Assembly (NCBI RefSeq): GCF_002959965.1
Contig: NZ_PREV01000027.1
Location: 62,001 to 126,000 of the forward strand
Length of the DNA: 64,000 nt
Source of the DNA: Microbulbifer pacificus
Lineage (GTDB): Bacteria; Pseudomonadota; Gammaproteobacteria; Pseudomonadales; Cellvibrionaceae
Direction: 5' to 3'
Both the position numbers and the translations under genes were made by a program. The notes beneath the pieces were generated by a model, which saw only the letters and a program-made list of their open reading frames with translations, was not told the DNA's origin and made no database searches. Shown in pieces: positions 17,546 through 26,739 of the stretch (positions within the stretch are counted from its first letter, which is position 1; each line of letters starts with the position of its first letter).

Positions 17546-18526
17546 ATGCAGCACCTGGATGTGCAGGTCGTCGAGCAGGCACTCACCTGGGTGAATCAGG
17601 GGGAAGACGTATGGTTGTGCACGGTCCTGTCGACCTTTGGGTCGTCCCCCCGCGCGCCGGGCTGCATGATGGCGGCACTCGGTAATGGCCGCCATATAGG
17701 CTCTCTTTCCGGGGGCTGTATCGAAGAAGATTTTCTGGCGCGGTTGACTCAGGGAACGCTGAATCACGGCATCGGTGTATTGCGATACGGCGATGATGGT
17801 ATCGGCGGACCGAAGGTGTCGCTTCCCTGTGGCGGCGCGCTGGAAGTTCTAGTTGAGCATTTTCCGGCGGAACCCTCCAGTCAGGAACACCTGGAAGTCC
17901 TTCTTTACAGCCTGTGTGGTCAGCGCAGCCTGGTGCGCAGAGTGGATCTCGTCGGTGGTGACAGAACACTGCATGATGACGAAAGTGGCGGAGCGCGTGT
18001 TGTACGGCACCCGGATTTATCCTCTGTGCAAATCCGGGTCGGCCCCGCGGCCAGATTGATCATCGCCGGCGTTTCGCCGGTGTCGGTAATCTGCGCCGAA
18101 TTTGCCCGCACTCTCGGTTTCGAAGTCATCGTCTGCGATCCACGGGAAGACGCACAAGCGGGGTTCCATTGCGCTGGCATCGACTTCCGCCCGGTGCTGC
18201 CCTCTCTTGTCATCGGCAGCCCGGGCGTTTGTCACTCTGGCACCGCGGTGGTTGCCCTTACCCACGATCCCCGTATCGACGATCTTGCCATGATGGAAGC
18301 GGTGAATACGCCAGCCTTCTACATTGGCGTAATGGGATCAAAGCGCACGTCTGAGGCTCGTGCTCAGCGTCTGCGCCGCTCCGGCGGATTGAGCGCGCTG
18401 GATATCGAACGCATTCATATGCCTGTGGGCCTGGCTCTGGGCAGCAAAACTCCGGCAGAAATTGCGCTCGCTGTTATGGCGGATATTGTGCGTGTGCAGC
18501 GCGGCCTGGCTCGCCATGCGCTTTAA
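17546..18526 (+). CDS. XdhC/CoxI-family molybdenum hydroxylase maturation factor
   Basis: About 326 residues. N-terminal XdhC/CoxI domain (VLSTFGSSPRAPGCMM, GSLSGGCIEEDF, CGGALEVLVEHF) and C-terminal Rossmann domain (RLIIAGVSPVSVICAEF, VCDPRE, YIGVMGSKRT). Proteins of this family insert or sulfurate the Mo cofactor of xanthine dehydrogenase-type enzymes. An alternative GTG at 17540 or 17513 is possible; the ATG at 17546 gives the usual family start. The position right after the Tsx gene suggests it matures the Tat-exported hydroxylase, separately from the xdhC at 46757. Confidence 0.9.
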   Translation: MQHLDVQVVEQALTWVNQGEDVWLCTVLSTFGSSPRAPGCMMAALGNGRHIGSLSGGCIEEDFLARLTQGTLNHGIGVLRYGDDGIGGPKVSLPCGGALEVLVEHFPAEPSSQEHLEVLLYSLCGQRSLVRRVDLVGGDRTLHDDESGGARVVRHPDLSSVQIRVGPAARLIIAGVSPVSVICAEFARTLGFEVIVCDPREDAQAGFHCAGIDFRPVLPSLVIGSPGVCHSGTAVVALTHDPRIDDLAMMEAVNTPAFYIGVMGSKRTSEARAQRLRRSGGLSALDIERIHMPVGLALGSKTPAEIALAVMADIVRVQRGLARHAL

Positions 18527-19115
18527 CGGAACTGTCGCACTGGTGATGGCGGCGGGGTGTTCGCGCCGCTTTGGTTCAGCCGATAAACGCCGCGCGCTGT
18601 TGCCCAATGGTCAGCCCCTGCTGCTGAGTACCGTTGCGCGGGTGCGAGCCTTCTTTCCCCACTGGCGTCTGGTGTGGCGCTGCCGGGATGACCTCGAGAG
18701 TTTCGGGCTGCCGGCGCATACGCCGGTTATTCATGCTCCCGGTGCGTCTGGCGGCCTGGGGTGCAGTCTCGCCGACGCAGCTTGTGCAATCCGCACCGAT
18801 CCCCTCTTGGCCACCGTAGACAGTGCGGCCATTTTTCTTGGGGATATGCCTGCGATCCGCCGCGATACCCTGAGCACCCTGCTGGCACAGACTGACCGCT
18901 CCGCGATATTGCGTCCCACCTACCGGGGCCAGGTTGGGCATCCGGTCGTTTTCGGGCGGGACTTCTGGGATGAGCTCGCCGCGTTGGATGGCGACACCGG
19001 GGCGAGAAATCTGATCCGCCGTTTTCACTCGCACTACCGCGAGCTGTCCGTGTCAGACCCTGGGGTAACCTTCGATATCGACACCACCGAGGATATTGAT
19101 CAGACTGCGCACTAG
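18516..19115 (+). CDS. MocA-like molybdenum cofactor cytidylyltransferase
   Basis: 199-residue nucleotidyltransferase of the MobA/MocA family. The N-terminal nucleotide site is VALVMAAGCSRRFGSADKR and the metal-site region is AIFLGDMPAI. RPTYRGQVGHPVVFGRDF is typical of MocA-type proteins that make the cytosine-dinucleotide form of the cofactor (MCD) used by xanthine dehydrogenase-family enzymes in many bacteria. The start at 18516 overlaps the preceding gene by 11 bp, so translation is coupled. Confidence 0.85.
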   Translation: MRFNGTVALVMAAGCSRRFGSADKRRALLPNGQPLLLSTVARVRAFFPHWRLVWRCRDDLESFGLPAHTPVIHAPGASGGLGCSLADAACAIRTDPLLATVDSAAIFLGDMPAIRRDTLSTLLAQTDRSAILRPTYRGQVGHPVVFGRDFWDELAALDGDTGARNLIRRFHSHYRELSVSDPGVTFDIDTTEDIDQTAH

Positions 19116-19238
19116 AAGTTGGCGACAGAGGCTTGAAAACGGGCTTCTTTTCTGTTGCCGTAAAAGGCGTAGCGGCTGTTTGCGGCGCGATGCCCCGCGC
19201 AGGCATACGCCCGGTCAAAAGGATGTGACGATAGCAAA

Positions 19239-19865
19239 ATGAACACTCCACCAGCGCCCACCGGTCAGGGGGGCGCCAATTCTCGAAATTCCGTGTGTCG
19301 TGTCTGTCCTGTGGTTTTGGCGGGTGGTCTATCCAGCCGCATGGGGCGCGATAAGGCGCTGCTAGAATTACCCAATGGGCGCACGCTTCTTGAGCAGGCC
19401 AAATCCCTGTTTGATGATCTGAACCCTCCTGCGGGAGTGAAAATCCTGCTGCCTCTGGTGAGCGGAACACGCCCCGGTGGTGTACCCGACCGGGTGCAAA
19501 CCGCGGGCCCTCTTGGTGGGCTGCAGGCGATTGCCGATCATCTGCAGCAGTGGCAGCTCGACTGCGATGCCCTGCTGGTTGTGCCCGTGGACATGCCGCT
19601 GCTGAGTCCGGCGCTGCTGCGGCAGTTGTGTGTAGCCGGGCAGACGGTGCAGCAGGCAGTATGCTTCGGCGATTTTTATCTACCCTGCTGGCTGCCGTTA
19701 AATCCGCGTTGTCGCCGCTATCTCGACGCCGCGGCCATGGGCAATGCCGTTGCCTCGATGCGCGCGCTGTTCGGATATCTGGGCTGCATGCAGCTGCCGG
19801 CACCGGAGGGGGACTGGCACCTGAACGTCAATCGGCCGCAGGATTTCGAGCGCCTGAATCTCTAG
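19239..19865 (+). CDS. mobA: Molybdenum cofactor guanylyltransferase
   Basis: 208 residues. The signature VVLAGGLSSRMGRDKALLEL, then TAGPLGGLQAI, VVPVDMPLLSP and LNVNRPQDFERL are those of MobA, which joins GMP to molybdopterin to make the bis-MGD cofactor. Nitrate reductase NasA needs that cofactor form. A 123-bp gap separates it from the MocA-like gene. An N-terminal extension of about 25 residues precedes the conserved core, so a later start is possible, although no closer ATG is evident. Confidence 0.92.
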   Translation: MNTPPAPTGQGGANSRNSVCRVCPVVLAGGLSSRMGRDKALLELPNGRTLLEQAKSLFDDLNPPAGVKILLPLVSGTRPGGVPDRVQTAGPLGGLQAIADHLQQWQLDCDALLVVPVDMPLLSPALLRQLCVAGQTVQQAVCFGDFYLPCWLPLNPRCRRYLDAAAMGNAVASMRALFGYLGCMQLPAPEGDWHLNVNRPQDFERLNL

Positions 19866-19950
19866 CCGGCAAGAGCCTTTTCGGACGAGCGTCTCTTTGC
19901 CACAGGTTGGAGCGAATTGCGCCAGGGATGGGATAGGGAGATTCAGGCTC

Positions 19951-20952
19951 ATGCTCAAACGACTTCTGCTGTGCACCTTGTTGCTGCTCGCGGGTTGCGA
20001 TCGCGATCTTCCTGAACTGAAGCTTGCCGTCGATGCGGGGTTTCACCCGGCAATGGAGACCCTGCGCGGGGATTTTGAAACGCAGTGCAAGTGCCGGCTC
20101 AAGCTTGTCGCCGGGTCCAGTGGTCTGCTGTACAGCCAGATTCGCGCGGGCGAACCTTTCGATCTTTTCCTTTCCGGTGACAGCGCGCGCCCGGTCCTGC
20201 TGGAAAAAGCCGGTCTCATTGTTCCTTCCAGTCGTCAGGCATACGCACGCGGACAGCTGGCGTTGTGGGTGAGCCGGCAGTTACCCGCGGAGAAGGCGGC
20301 GGGGTTTTCCGCGCTGAGTGCGGAGCTGGCGGGCAATCGCATTGAGCTTACACCGCGCCAACTGATCCTGTTGTTGGGAAAGGGTAAGCACCGTCTGGTG
20401 ATCGCCGATCCGCAACTGGCACCGGATGGCGACGCCGCAGTGAAAATGCTGAAAAAATTCCGTCTGTGGCCGCGCCTGAAAAACCGCATGGTGTACGCGG
20501 GCCATGCCGGGCATGCGCAGATTCTGCTGCACCAGGGCGAGGGTGAGATGGGGGTGATCCCCTACGGGCAGGCACTGGCCTCCGGCAAAGGGGGGCAATA
20601 TATGCGGATTCCGATCCACTTCCATCCACCGATCCTGCATCAATTGGTCATCCTGCGCGGTACACGCGAGCGCAGTCGGGCCATACGGTTGCTGCAGTAC
20701 CTGCAGTCTCCCCAGGTGCAGAAGAGACTGGAGTCTCTCGGTTATCTGGCGATCGTCGCAACGGATGGCACCTCCCCCGACGGCACCTCCCCCGATGGCA
20801 CCTCTCCGGATAGAACTGCCCCCGATGGCACGGGGCCGGACAGTGTGACACCGAAGGAGACGGGGTTGGATCGGCGGCGTCTCGACCCGGGTGAGCCGAG
20901 CGGGTTTGAGCGGGTCGTCAAAATGGTTTCAGATAAATCCGTTTCTATTTAA
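19951..20952 (+). CDS. ModA-like molybdate-binding lipoprotein (no transporter partner in view)
   Basis: 333 residues. The N-terminus (LLLCTLLLLAGCDRD) has a lipobox, so the protein is probably membrane-tethered. The core matches ModA-type oxyanion-binding proteins: VAGSSGLLYSQIRAGEPFD, LFLSGDSARPVLLEKAGL, YARGQLALWVS and MGVIPYGQALASG. The start at 19951 gives the best signal sequence. A C-terminal tail after residue ~270 is made of tandem D-G-T-S-P repeats and is not part of the family fold. No modB or modC follows; the next gene is pntA after 540 bp. It may supply molybdate to the nearby cofactor genes. Confidence 0.82.
   Translation: MLKRLLLCTLLLLAGCDRDLPELKLAVDAGFHPAMETLRGDFETQCKCRLKLVAGSSGLLYSQIRAGEPFDLFLSGDSARPVLLEKAGLIVPSSRQAYARGQLALWVSRQLPAEKAAGFSALSAELAGNRIELTPRQLILLLGKGKHRLVIADPQLAPDGDAAVKMLKKFRLWPRLKNRMVYAGHAGHAQILLHQGEGEMGVIPYGQALASGKGGQYMRIPIHFHPPILHQLVILRGTRERSRAIRLLQYLQSPQVQKRLESLGYLAIVATDGTSPDGTSPDGTSPDRTAPDGTGPDSVTPKETGLDRRRLDPGEPSGFERVVKMVSDKSVSI
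20764..20853 (+). repeat. Six 15-bp tandem units in the ModA-like gene
   Basis: Six consecutive 15-bp units based on GAYGGCACCTCCCCC, progressively degenerate towards the 3' end. They encode DGTSP, DGTSP, DGTSP, DRTAP, DGTGP and DSVTP. The in-frame unit length allows copy-number change without frameshift. Confidence 0.9.
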
Positions 20953-21493
20953 ATCAAATATTGGTTTTATCTGTTACCTATTCCATTGCTGACTGATATC
21001 TATTTCAAAGGGTTATTATTTTTCAAACCGTTTGGAATAGTTAATTAAATATTCTTTTATATGAGTGGATATCGTCGCTTGGCGGGAATTTGATTAATTT
21101 CAGACGGGTAGTACCGTCGATTGAGAAAAATAACAAATTGTCGCAAAAGTCACATTGAGCCTGTGGTTTTTCGGATGATTTATGCTCGAAACAGCGGTTT
21201 TTTACACATTTTTAATAGAATTCTATTGGCCATCTAATAAGAAACCTCTATTTCCGTCGCCCAATTTTATTTTCTTTAATGCATCGACTTACCGAACAGG
21301 TTTTAATTCTCTGGAAAAATTGTTTTCCCCGGGGGCGCCCGCCTTCGCTCTGTTGTCGGGTGCTCCGAAGTCGGAATAAATACGGGAAATAAATATCCGG
21401 GAATCAATCAGCGGTATTCAAAGTGTCCACTCAGGGCACGCCCGGATTCACGGGTGCTATAACAACGACGAGTAATGAACGGGAGCAAAAACG
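20953..21493. other. AT-rich 541-bp intergenic region before pntA
   Basis: Markedly richer in A+T than the flanking genes, with runs such as TTAATTAAATATTC. No open frame here looks like a gene; a 65-codon frame at 21182-21379 has no family features. The pntAB promoter must lie within it, and the GTG start of pntA has a GGGAG ribosome site at its right end. No clear terminator for the ModA-like gene was seen. Confidence 0.6.
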
Positions 21494-23038
21494 GTGATTA
21501 TTGCCATACCAAAGGAGACGGCGCCGGGCGAGGCGCGGGTCGCGGCAACGCCAGCCAGCGTACTGCGACTGCAAACGCTGGGCTTTGATGTTGTCATTGA
21601 GCAGGGTGCCGGGGAAGCCGCCAGCTTTCCCGATGCGGAATACGAAAAAGCGGGGGCAAAAATCTGCGCCAACGCTGCCGACTGCCTGAGCCAGGCCGGC
21701 CTGGTGCTGAAGGTGCAGGGACCCACCGACGCCGAGCTGGAATTGATCCCCGCTGGCGCCACGCTGATTTCTTTCCTGAAGCCCGCCCAGAACGGCGAAC
21801 TGCTGCAGAAGCTGGCAGACAAAAACATCAACGCGCTGGCGGTAGAGTCCATTCCGCGTATTTCCCGCGCGCAGAAGATGGATGCGCTGAGCTCCATGGC
21901 CAATATTGCCGGTTACCGCGCGGTGATTGAGGCCGCCCACGAGTTCGGCCGTTTCTTCACCGGCCAGATCACGGCTGCCGGCAAGATCCCACCGGCCAAG
22001 GTGCTGGTGATTGGCGCCGGTGTGGCGGGTCTGTCCGCCATCGGTACCGCCAAGAGCATGGGCGCCATCGTGCGCGCCTTTGACACCCGCCCGGAAGTGC
22101 GCGAGCAGGTGGAATCCATGGGGGCCGAGTTCCTCACCGTGGAAATCGAGGAAGACGGCTCCGGTACCGGTGGCTACGCAAAGCAGATGTCGAAAGAATT
22201 CATCGATGCCGAAATGGCCCTGTTCCGTGAGCAGGCCAAGGAAGTGGACATTGTCATCACCACTGCGCTGATCCCGGGCAAGCCGGCACCGAAGCTGTGG
22301 CTCGCCGACATGGTGGACACCATGGCGAACGGTTCTGTGGTCGTGGACCTGGCGGCGGAAATGGGTGGCAACTGCGACTACACCGAAGCGGACAAGAAGG
22401 TGGTGAAGAGCGGCGTGACCATTCTCGGTTACACCAACCTGGCGAGCCGCGCGGCCACCCAGTCTTCCACCCTGTACGCCACCAACCTGTGCCACCTGCT
22501 CTCGGACATGACTCCGGAGAAAGACGGCCAGATCAATATCAACTTCGACGACGAGGCAATCCGCGGCGCCACCGTGGTGAAGGAAGGCTCCATCACCTGG
22601 CCGCCACCCGCGCCGAAACTGTCTGCTGCGCCGCAGAAGCCGAAAGAAGCCGCACCACAGATCAAGGTGGAGCCAAAGCCGGAGAAGAAATCTTCCCCGC
22701 TCTCGCTGGTAGCCTTCTGGGCCGTGGCCGGTGCGTTACTGCTGGCGTTGGGCAAATCCGCACCGGCGGATTTCGTCGCTCACTTCACCGTGTTCGTGCT
22801 GTCCATCTTCATCGGTTGGCAGGTGATCTGGAACGTGTCCCACGCGCTGCACACCCCATTGATGAGCGTGACCAACGCCATCTCCGGTATCGTCATTATC
22901 GGCGCGTTGCTGCAGGTGGGGGCCACCGGTTCCCTGCTGGTGACCGTGATGGCGTTTGTGGCGGTACTGTTTGCCAGTATCAACATCTTCGGTGGCTTCT
23001 TCGTAACCCACCGTATGCTGAAAATGTTCCGTCGATAA
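21494..23038 (+). CDS. pntA: NAD(P) transhydrogenase subunit alpha
   Basis: 514 residues, the fused E. coli-type alpha subunit. The protein couples proton movement across the inner membrane to hydride transfer between NADH and NADP+. The N-terminal NAD(H)-binding domain I shows [36 protein letters not shown] and the Rossmann loop [21 protein letters not shown] proline/lysine-rich linker (around 375-400) leads to four membrane helices at the C-terminus. The start is GTG at 21494 after GGGAGC. It lies 12 bp before pntB in one operon. Confidence 0.97.
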   Translation: MIIAIPKETAPGEARVAATPASVLRLQTLGFDVVIEQGAGEAASFPDAEYEKAGAKICANAADCLSQAGLVLKVQGPTDAELELIPAGATLISFLKPAQNGELLQKLADKNINALAVESIPRISRAQKMDALSSMANIAGYRAVIEAAHEFGRFFTGQITAAGKIPPAKVLVIGAGVAGLSAIGTAKSMGAIVRAFDTRPEVREQVESMGAEFLTVEIEEDGSGTGGYAKQMSKEFIDAEMALFREQAKEVDIVITTALIPGKPAPKLWLADMVDTMANGSVVVDLAAEMGGNCDYTEADKKVVKSGVTILGYTNLASRAATQSSTLYATNLCHLLSDMTPEKDGQININFDDEAIRGATVVKEGSITWPPPAPKLSAAPQKPKEAAPQIKVEPKPEKKSSPLSLVAFWAVAGALLLALGKSAPADFVAHFTVFVLSIFIGWQVIWNVSHALHTPLMSVTNAISGIVIIGALLQVGATGSLLVTVMAFVAVLFASINIFGGFFVTHRMLKMFRR

Positions 23039-23050
23039 GGAGAAACAGAC

Positions 23051-24448
23051 ATGAACAGCGTTATATCCATGGCTTATCTGTTCTCCGCGGTGATGTTCAT
23101 CTTGAGCCTCGGCGGACTGTCCACCCACGAGACCGCAAGGCGCGGTAACTTCTACGGCATGGTGGGGATGGCGGTCGCCATCATCGCCACCGTGGCCGGC
23201 ATCACCTCCGGCGCCTACCTGCCTGTGGCCATCGCCATGGGCGTGGGTGCGGTAGTGGGTATCCATCTGGCGCGCAAGGTCGAGATGACCGCGATGCCGC
23301 AGCTGGTTGCCCTGTTGCACAGCTTTGTGGGTCTCGCCGCTGTGCTGATCGGCTGGGGTGGCTACCTCGATCCGCGCGTGAACCTGGAAGGTGCCGCGCA
23401 CATCGTGCACAACTCCGAGATCTTCATCGGCGTATTCATCGGTGCCATCACCCTGACCGGTTCCATTGTCGCCTTCGGCAAGCTGCAGGGGTTGATCTCC
23501 GGTAAACCGCTGATGCTACCGGCGCGCCACTGGCTGAATCTGATCGCGATTCTGGTGTGTGTGCTGCTGGGTGCCTGGTTCATTCCGGCGGATGTGAGCT
23601 CCACCACGATCGTCTATCTGTTGGTGATGACCTCCATCGCGCTGCTGCTGGGCATACACCTGATCGCGGCGATCGGCGGTGCCGACATGCCGGTGGTGAT
23701 ATCGATGCTGAACAGCTACTCTGGCTGGGCGGCGGCGGCTACCGGCTTCATGCTGAGCAACGACCTGCTGATTGTGATCGGTGCGCTGGTCGGCTCCTCC
23801 GGTGCCATCCTCAGCTACATCATGTGCCGTGGCATGAATCGCTCCTTCATCAGCGTGATCCTGGGAGGCTTCGGTTCTGACGGTGAAGTCGCCGGTGGCG
23901 ACAGCGAAGTCGAAGGCGAAGTGGTTGCCACCTCCCATGAAGAGCTGGCGGAAGACCTGCGCAATGCCGAAAGCATCGTGATCGTGCCCGGCTTCGGTAT
24001 GGCCGTGGCCCACGCCCAGCAGGCGGTGAGCGACCTTACCGACAAGCTGCGCAAGGCCGGCAAAACCGTGCGCTTTGGTATCCACCCGGTGGCGGGGCGT
24101 CTGCCCGGGCACATGAACGTACTGCTGGCGGAAGCCAACGTGCCCTACGACATCGTGCTGGAAATGGAAGAGATCAACGACGATCTGCCAAAAACCGACC
24201 TGGTGCTGGTGATCGGTGCCAACGACACCGTCAACCCGGACGCGGTAGAGAAGCCCGGTTCCCCCATCGCCGGCATGCCGGTACTGGAAGTGTGGAAGGC
24301 GGGCAAAGTGGTGGTGCTGAAGCGCTCCATGGCCTCCGGCTACGCCGGCGTCGCCAACCCGCTGTTCTACAAGGACAACTCGCGCATGCTGTTCGGTGAT
24401 GCGAAAGAGAGCCTGCAGAGCGTACTGGGCAAGCTGAATCCGGCCTGA
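23051..24448 (+). CDS. pntB: NAD(P) transhydrogenase subunit beta
   Basis: 465 residues. The N-terminal half is hydrophobic with about nine membrane segments (for example [20 protein letters not shown]). The C-terminal NADP(H)-binding domain III shows [52 protein letters not shown] and [16 protein letters not shown]. It completes the PntAB proton-translocating transhydrogenase. A rho-independent terminator follows 26 bp after the stop. Confidence 0.97.
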   Translation: MNSVISMAYLFSAVMFILSLGGLSTHETARRGNFYGMVGMAVAIIATVAGITSGAYLPVAIAMGVGAVVGIHLARKVEMTAMPQLVALLHSFVGLAAVLIGWGGYLDPRVNLEGAAHIVHNSEIFIGVFIGAITLTGSIVAFGKLQGLISGKPLMLPARHWLNLIAILVCVLLGAWFIPADVSSTTIVYLLVMTSIALLLGIHLIAAIGGADMPVVISMLNSYSGWAAAATGFMLSNDLLIVIGALVGSSGAILSYIMCRGMNRSFISVILGGFGSDGEVAGGDSEVEGEVVATSHEELAEDLRNAESIVIVPGFGMAVAHAQQAVSDLTDKLRKAGKTVRFGIHPVAGRLPGHMNVLLAEANVPYDIVLEMEEINDDLPKTDLVLVIGANDTVNPDAVEKPGSPIAGMPVLEVWKAGKVVVLKRSMASGYAGVANPLFYKDNSRMLFGDAKESLQSVLGKLNPA

Positions 24449-24473
24449 TCACCGAAACCGGTATTCTTTTGGA

Positions 24474-24502
24474 AGCGGCCCCGCGAGGTGGCCGCTTTTT
24501 TT
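24474..24502 (+). terminator. Rho-independent terminator of pntAB
   Basis: Stem AGCGGCC with GGCCGCT around a 9-nt loop, followed by seven T residues. Confidence 0.9.
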
Positions 24503-24628
24503 GTTTATGAATTGGCCAATTTACGGGTGTCGATCATTGGTAAGGCCAGTGGTAACCTATGGCGTTTATCTATCCACGATACAACGCACTACCCACGATA
24601 CAACGCATCAACAATAAAAAGACTCTCC

Positions 24629-26266
24629 ATGGCAGCCGCATCGTATTTCTCACCTGCTTCCCTTGTTCGGCCCCTTGTTCGCCCCCTTGTTCGCCCCCTG
24701 ATTCAGTCCCTGCGGGGGGCTCTGACCGTGGCCGCACTGACTGCCTGCGGTGGCGGGGGCTCTTCCGGCGGTTCACCGGCGCCGAGCCGCACCCCCGACG
24801 ACAATACCGACGTTGTTTGGCAGCAGGGTGTGTTCCTGCCAGCGGAAACCTTCGCCAATCGCTGCGAATCGCCACGCTCGGGCATTGATTCGAGTGGAAA
24901 CCCATTCCCGGATGTGAAGGGCAGTACGCTGGATGAGAACAACTGGCTGCGCAGTTGGAGCAATGACCTCTATCTCTGGTACGACGAGATCGTCGATCAG
25001 AATCCGGAAGGGTATGCTACGGACGATTATTTCGAAACGCTGGTAACCACGGCATCCACCGTGTCCGGCACGCCCAAGGACCAGTTCCATTTTCTGGTGC
25101 CCACCGACGAGTGGATTGCGCAGTCCCAGTCGGGTATTTCCGTTGGTTACGGCCTGCAGTGGGCACTGCTGAGTGCGACACCGCCGCGCGAAGCCGTAGT
25201 GGCCTATACCGAAAAAGAAAATGACCCCGGACTGCCGCCGCGCGGTGCACGTATCCTGTCGATCGACGGTTACAGCATCGACGTGAATACCCAGGCGGGG
25301 ATCGACGCGCTGAACGCTGGTCTGTTCCCCTCCGCTAAAGGCGAGAGCCATCATTTCGTCATGCGTTATCTCGACGGTTCCGAACACGCAATGACACTCA
25401 CCGCCGGTGAAGTGGTTTCCGACCCGGTACAGAATGTAAACGTGGTGGACGGCAGTATGGGACGCAGGGTCGGCTACATGCTGTTTAACGACCATATCGC
25501 CACCGCCGAGACGGGACTGGTGGAGGCCGTGAATTACCTGAAGGACCAACGCATCGACGACCTGGTTCTGGACTTGCGTTACAACGGCGGCGGTTATCTG
25601 GCACTCGCCAGTGAGCTGTCCTACATGATCGCGGGTGAGGCGGCCACTGCCGGTAGGATTTTTGAAACCCTGACGTTCAATGACAAACACCCTGAGACCA
25701 ACCCGGTTACCGGTGAACCGTTGGTGGGCACACCGTTTATCAATGAAACCACCGGGTACTTCTCCCTCGCCGCAGGTATCCCTCTGCCCACGCTGGACCT
25801 GTCGAGAGTCTTTGTGCTCACCGGCCCCAATACCTGTTCCGCCAGTGAGTCCATCATTAACGGTCTGCGCGGTGTCGACATCGAGGTGGTTCAGATCGGT
25901 GATACCACCTGTGGCAAGCCCTACGGTTTTTACCCCACGGACAATTGCGGCACTACCTATTTCACCATCCAGTTCCAGGGCAATAATGACAAAGGTTTCG
26001 GCGACTACGCCGATGGCTTTACGCCAGAGCATTCCGGTGATGCGGGCGTGGAAATCGCCGGTTGCCCGGTCGCGGACGACTGGAACCACGCGTTGGGTGA
26101 TATCAATGAGGCCCGTTTCGCGACCGCACTGACATACATCAACAGCGGCTCCTGTTACAGCTACGGTGTGATGAGTGCGAGAGCGGAACCCCGTGCTGGT
26201 TCTCCGTCAAAAGACGTCAGGCTGACCAAGCCCGTCTGGCGTGAAAACCGTATCTACGTGAGGTAA
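24629..26266 (+). CDS. Lipoprotein S41-family (C-terminal processing-type) peptidase
   Basis: About 545 residues. From the ATG at 24629 there is an unusual N-terminus with three LVRP repeats, a hydrophobic stretch and a lipobox-like AALTAC followed by GGGGSS, so it is probably a lipoprotein. The middle contains a PDZ-like part (GARILSIDGYSIDVN). The S41 catalytic domain follows, with LDLRYNGGGYL and the nucleophile region GPNTCSASESIINGLRG; the conserved Lys is in TTCGKPYGF. Such peptidases degrade or process periplasmic or surface proteins. Earlier in-frame starts before 24629 would run through the pntB terminator and are unlikely. Confidence 0.88.
   Translation: MAAASYFSPASLVRPLVRPLVRPLIQSLRGALTVAALTACGGGGSSGGSPAPSRTPDDNTDVVWQQGVFLPAETFANRCESPRSGIDSSGNPFPDVKGSTLDENNWLRSWSNDLYLWYDEIVDQNPEGYATDDYFETLVTTASTVSGTPKDQFHFLVPTDEWIAQSQSGISVGYGLQWALLSATPPREAVVAYTEKENDPGLPPRGARILSIDGYSIDVNTQAGIDALNAGLFPSAKGESHHFVMRYLDGSEHAMTLTAGEVVSDPVQNVNVVDGSMGRRVGYMLFNDHIATAETGLVEAVNYLKDQRIDDLVLDLRYNGGGYLALASELSYMIAGEAATAGRIFETLTFNDKHPETNPVTGEPLVGTPFINETTGYFSLAAGIPLPTLDLSRVFVLTGPNTCSASESIINGLRGVDIEVVQIGDTTCGKPYGFYPTDNCGTTYFTIQFQGNNDKGFGDYADGFTPEHSGDAGVEIAGCPVADDWNHALGDINEARFATALTYINSGSCYSYGVMSARAEPRAGSPSKDVRLTKPVWRENRIYVR
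24662..24697 (+). repeat. Three 12-bp tandem units in the S41 peptidase signal region
   Basis: CTTGTTCGGCCC followed by two copies of CTTGTTCGCCCC encode LVRP three times, just before the hydrophobic core of the lipoprotein signal. Slippage would lengthen or shorten the positively charged N-region in steps of four residues. Confidence 0.9.
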
Positions 26267-26270
26267 TCAC

Positions 26271-26666
26271 ATGACGTGGCATGCGTTTGGGCACCTGTTC
26301 GTTTGCTGTGTTTTTGCTGGATTGATTTCCTGCGGATCGATTACCGCCGTAGGCGCCGAACAGCCGGCACGGATAGCGAATCCGAGCGTGGACGGGATGG
26401 CACAGCTGCGACAGTTACTTATCGAGGCCAACCACGGCGTATCTGTCACAGTGACTGAGAATGTGTTCAGTGACAGCAGCCGACTTGCTCTGGAAACGGG
26501 GCGGCTGGCTAACGGGCAATCCCCCCATCTGCGGGGGAGGGATCCAGGCAAACCCCGCATCTTCCGGTTGGTAAAAAACAGGCGAGGATGCTGGCTGGTG
26601 CGTGACGAAGATGGCGAGCGCTGGTTGCTGGACAAGTTGAACTGCATTCCCGAAATCATTGATTAA
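26271..26666 (+). CDS. Small secreted protein of unknown function
   Basis: 131 residues, not recognised. It has an N-terminal hydrophobic segment (LFVCCVFAGLISC) that could be a signal peptide or lipobox. The basic C-terminal half includes a compact stretch (FRLVKNRRGCWLVRDEDGER, then WLLDKLNC) with two cysteines that could form a disulfide. Its ATG follows the S41 peptidase stop by 4 bp with GAGGTAA as ribosome site, so it is probably translated from the same mRNA and may work with, or be processed by, that peptidase (inference). Confidence 0.6.
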   Translation: MTWHAFGHLFVCCVFAGLISCGSITAVGAEQPARIANPSVDGMAQLRQLLIEANHGVSVTVTENVFSDSSRLALETGRLANGQSPHLRGRDPGKPRIFRLVKNRRGCWLVRDEDGERWLLDKLNCIPEIID

Positions 26667-26739
26667 GGCCGAAAATACGGTCATTCATCTCCGCAAATGG
26701 CAAATTTCAGTAAGTGCAATTTTCAGAGAGTTAACAACC

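Noticed and set aside
19116..19238. Possible molybdenum-cofactor riboswitch before mobA
   Set aside because: The gap is only 123 bp and I could not recognise the conserved Moco RNA core by eye.
21182..21379. 65-codon frame in the AT-rich region before pntA
   Set aside because: No ribosome site, no signal or domain, and AT-rich non-coding sequence gives such frames by chance.
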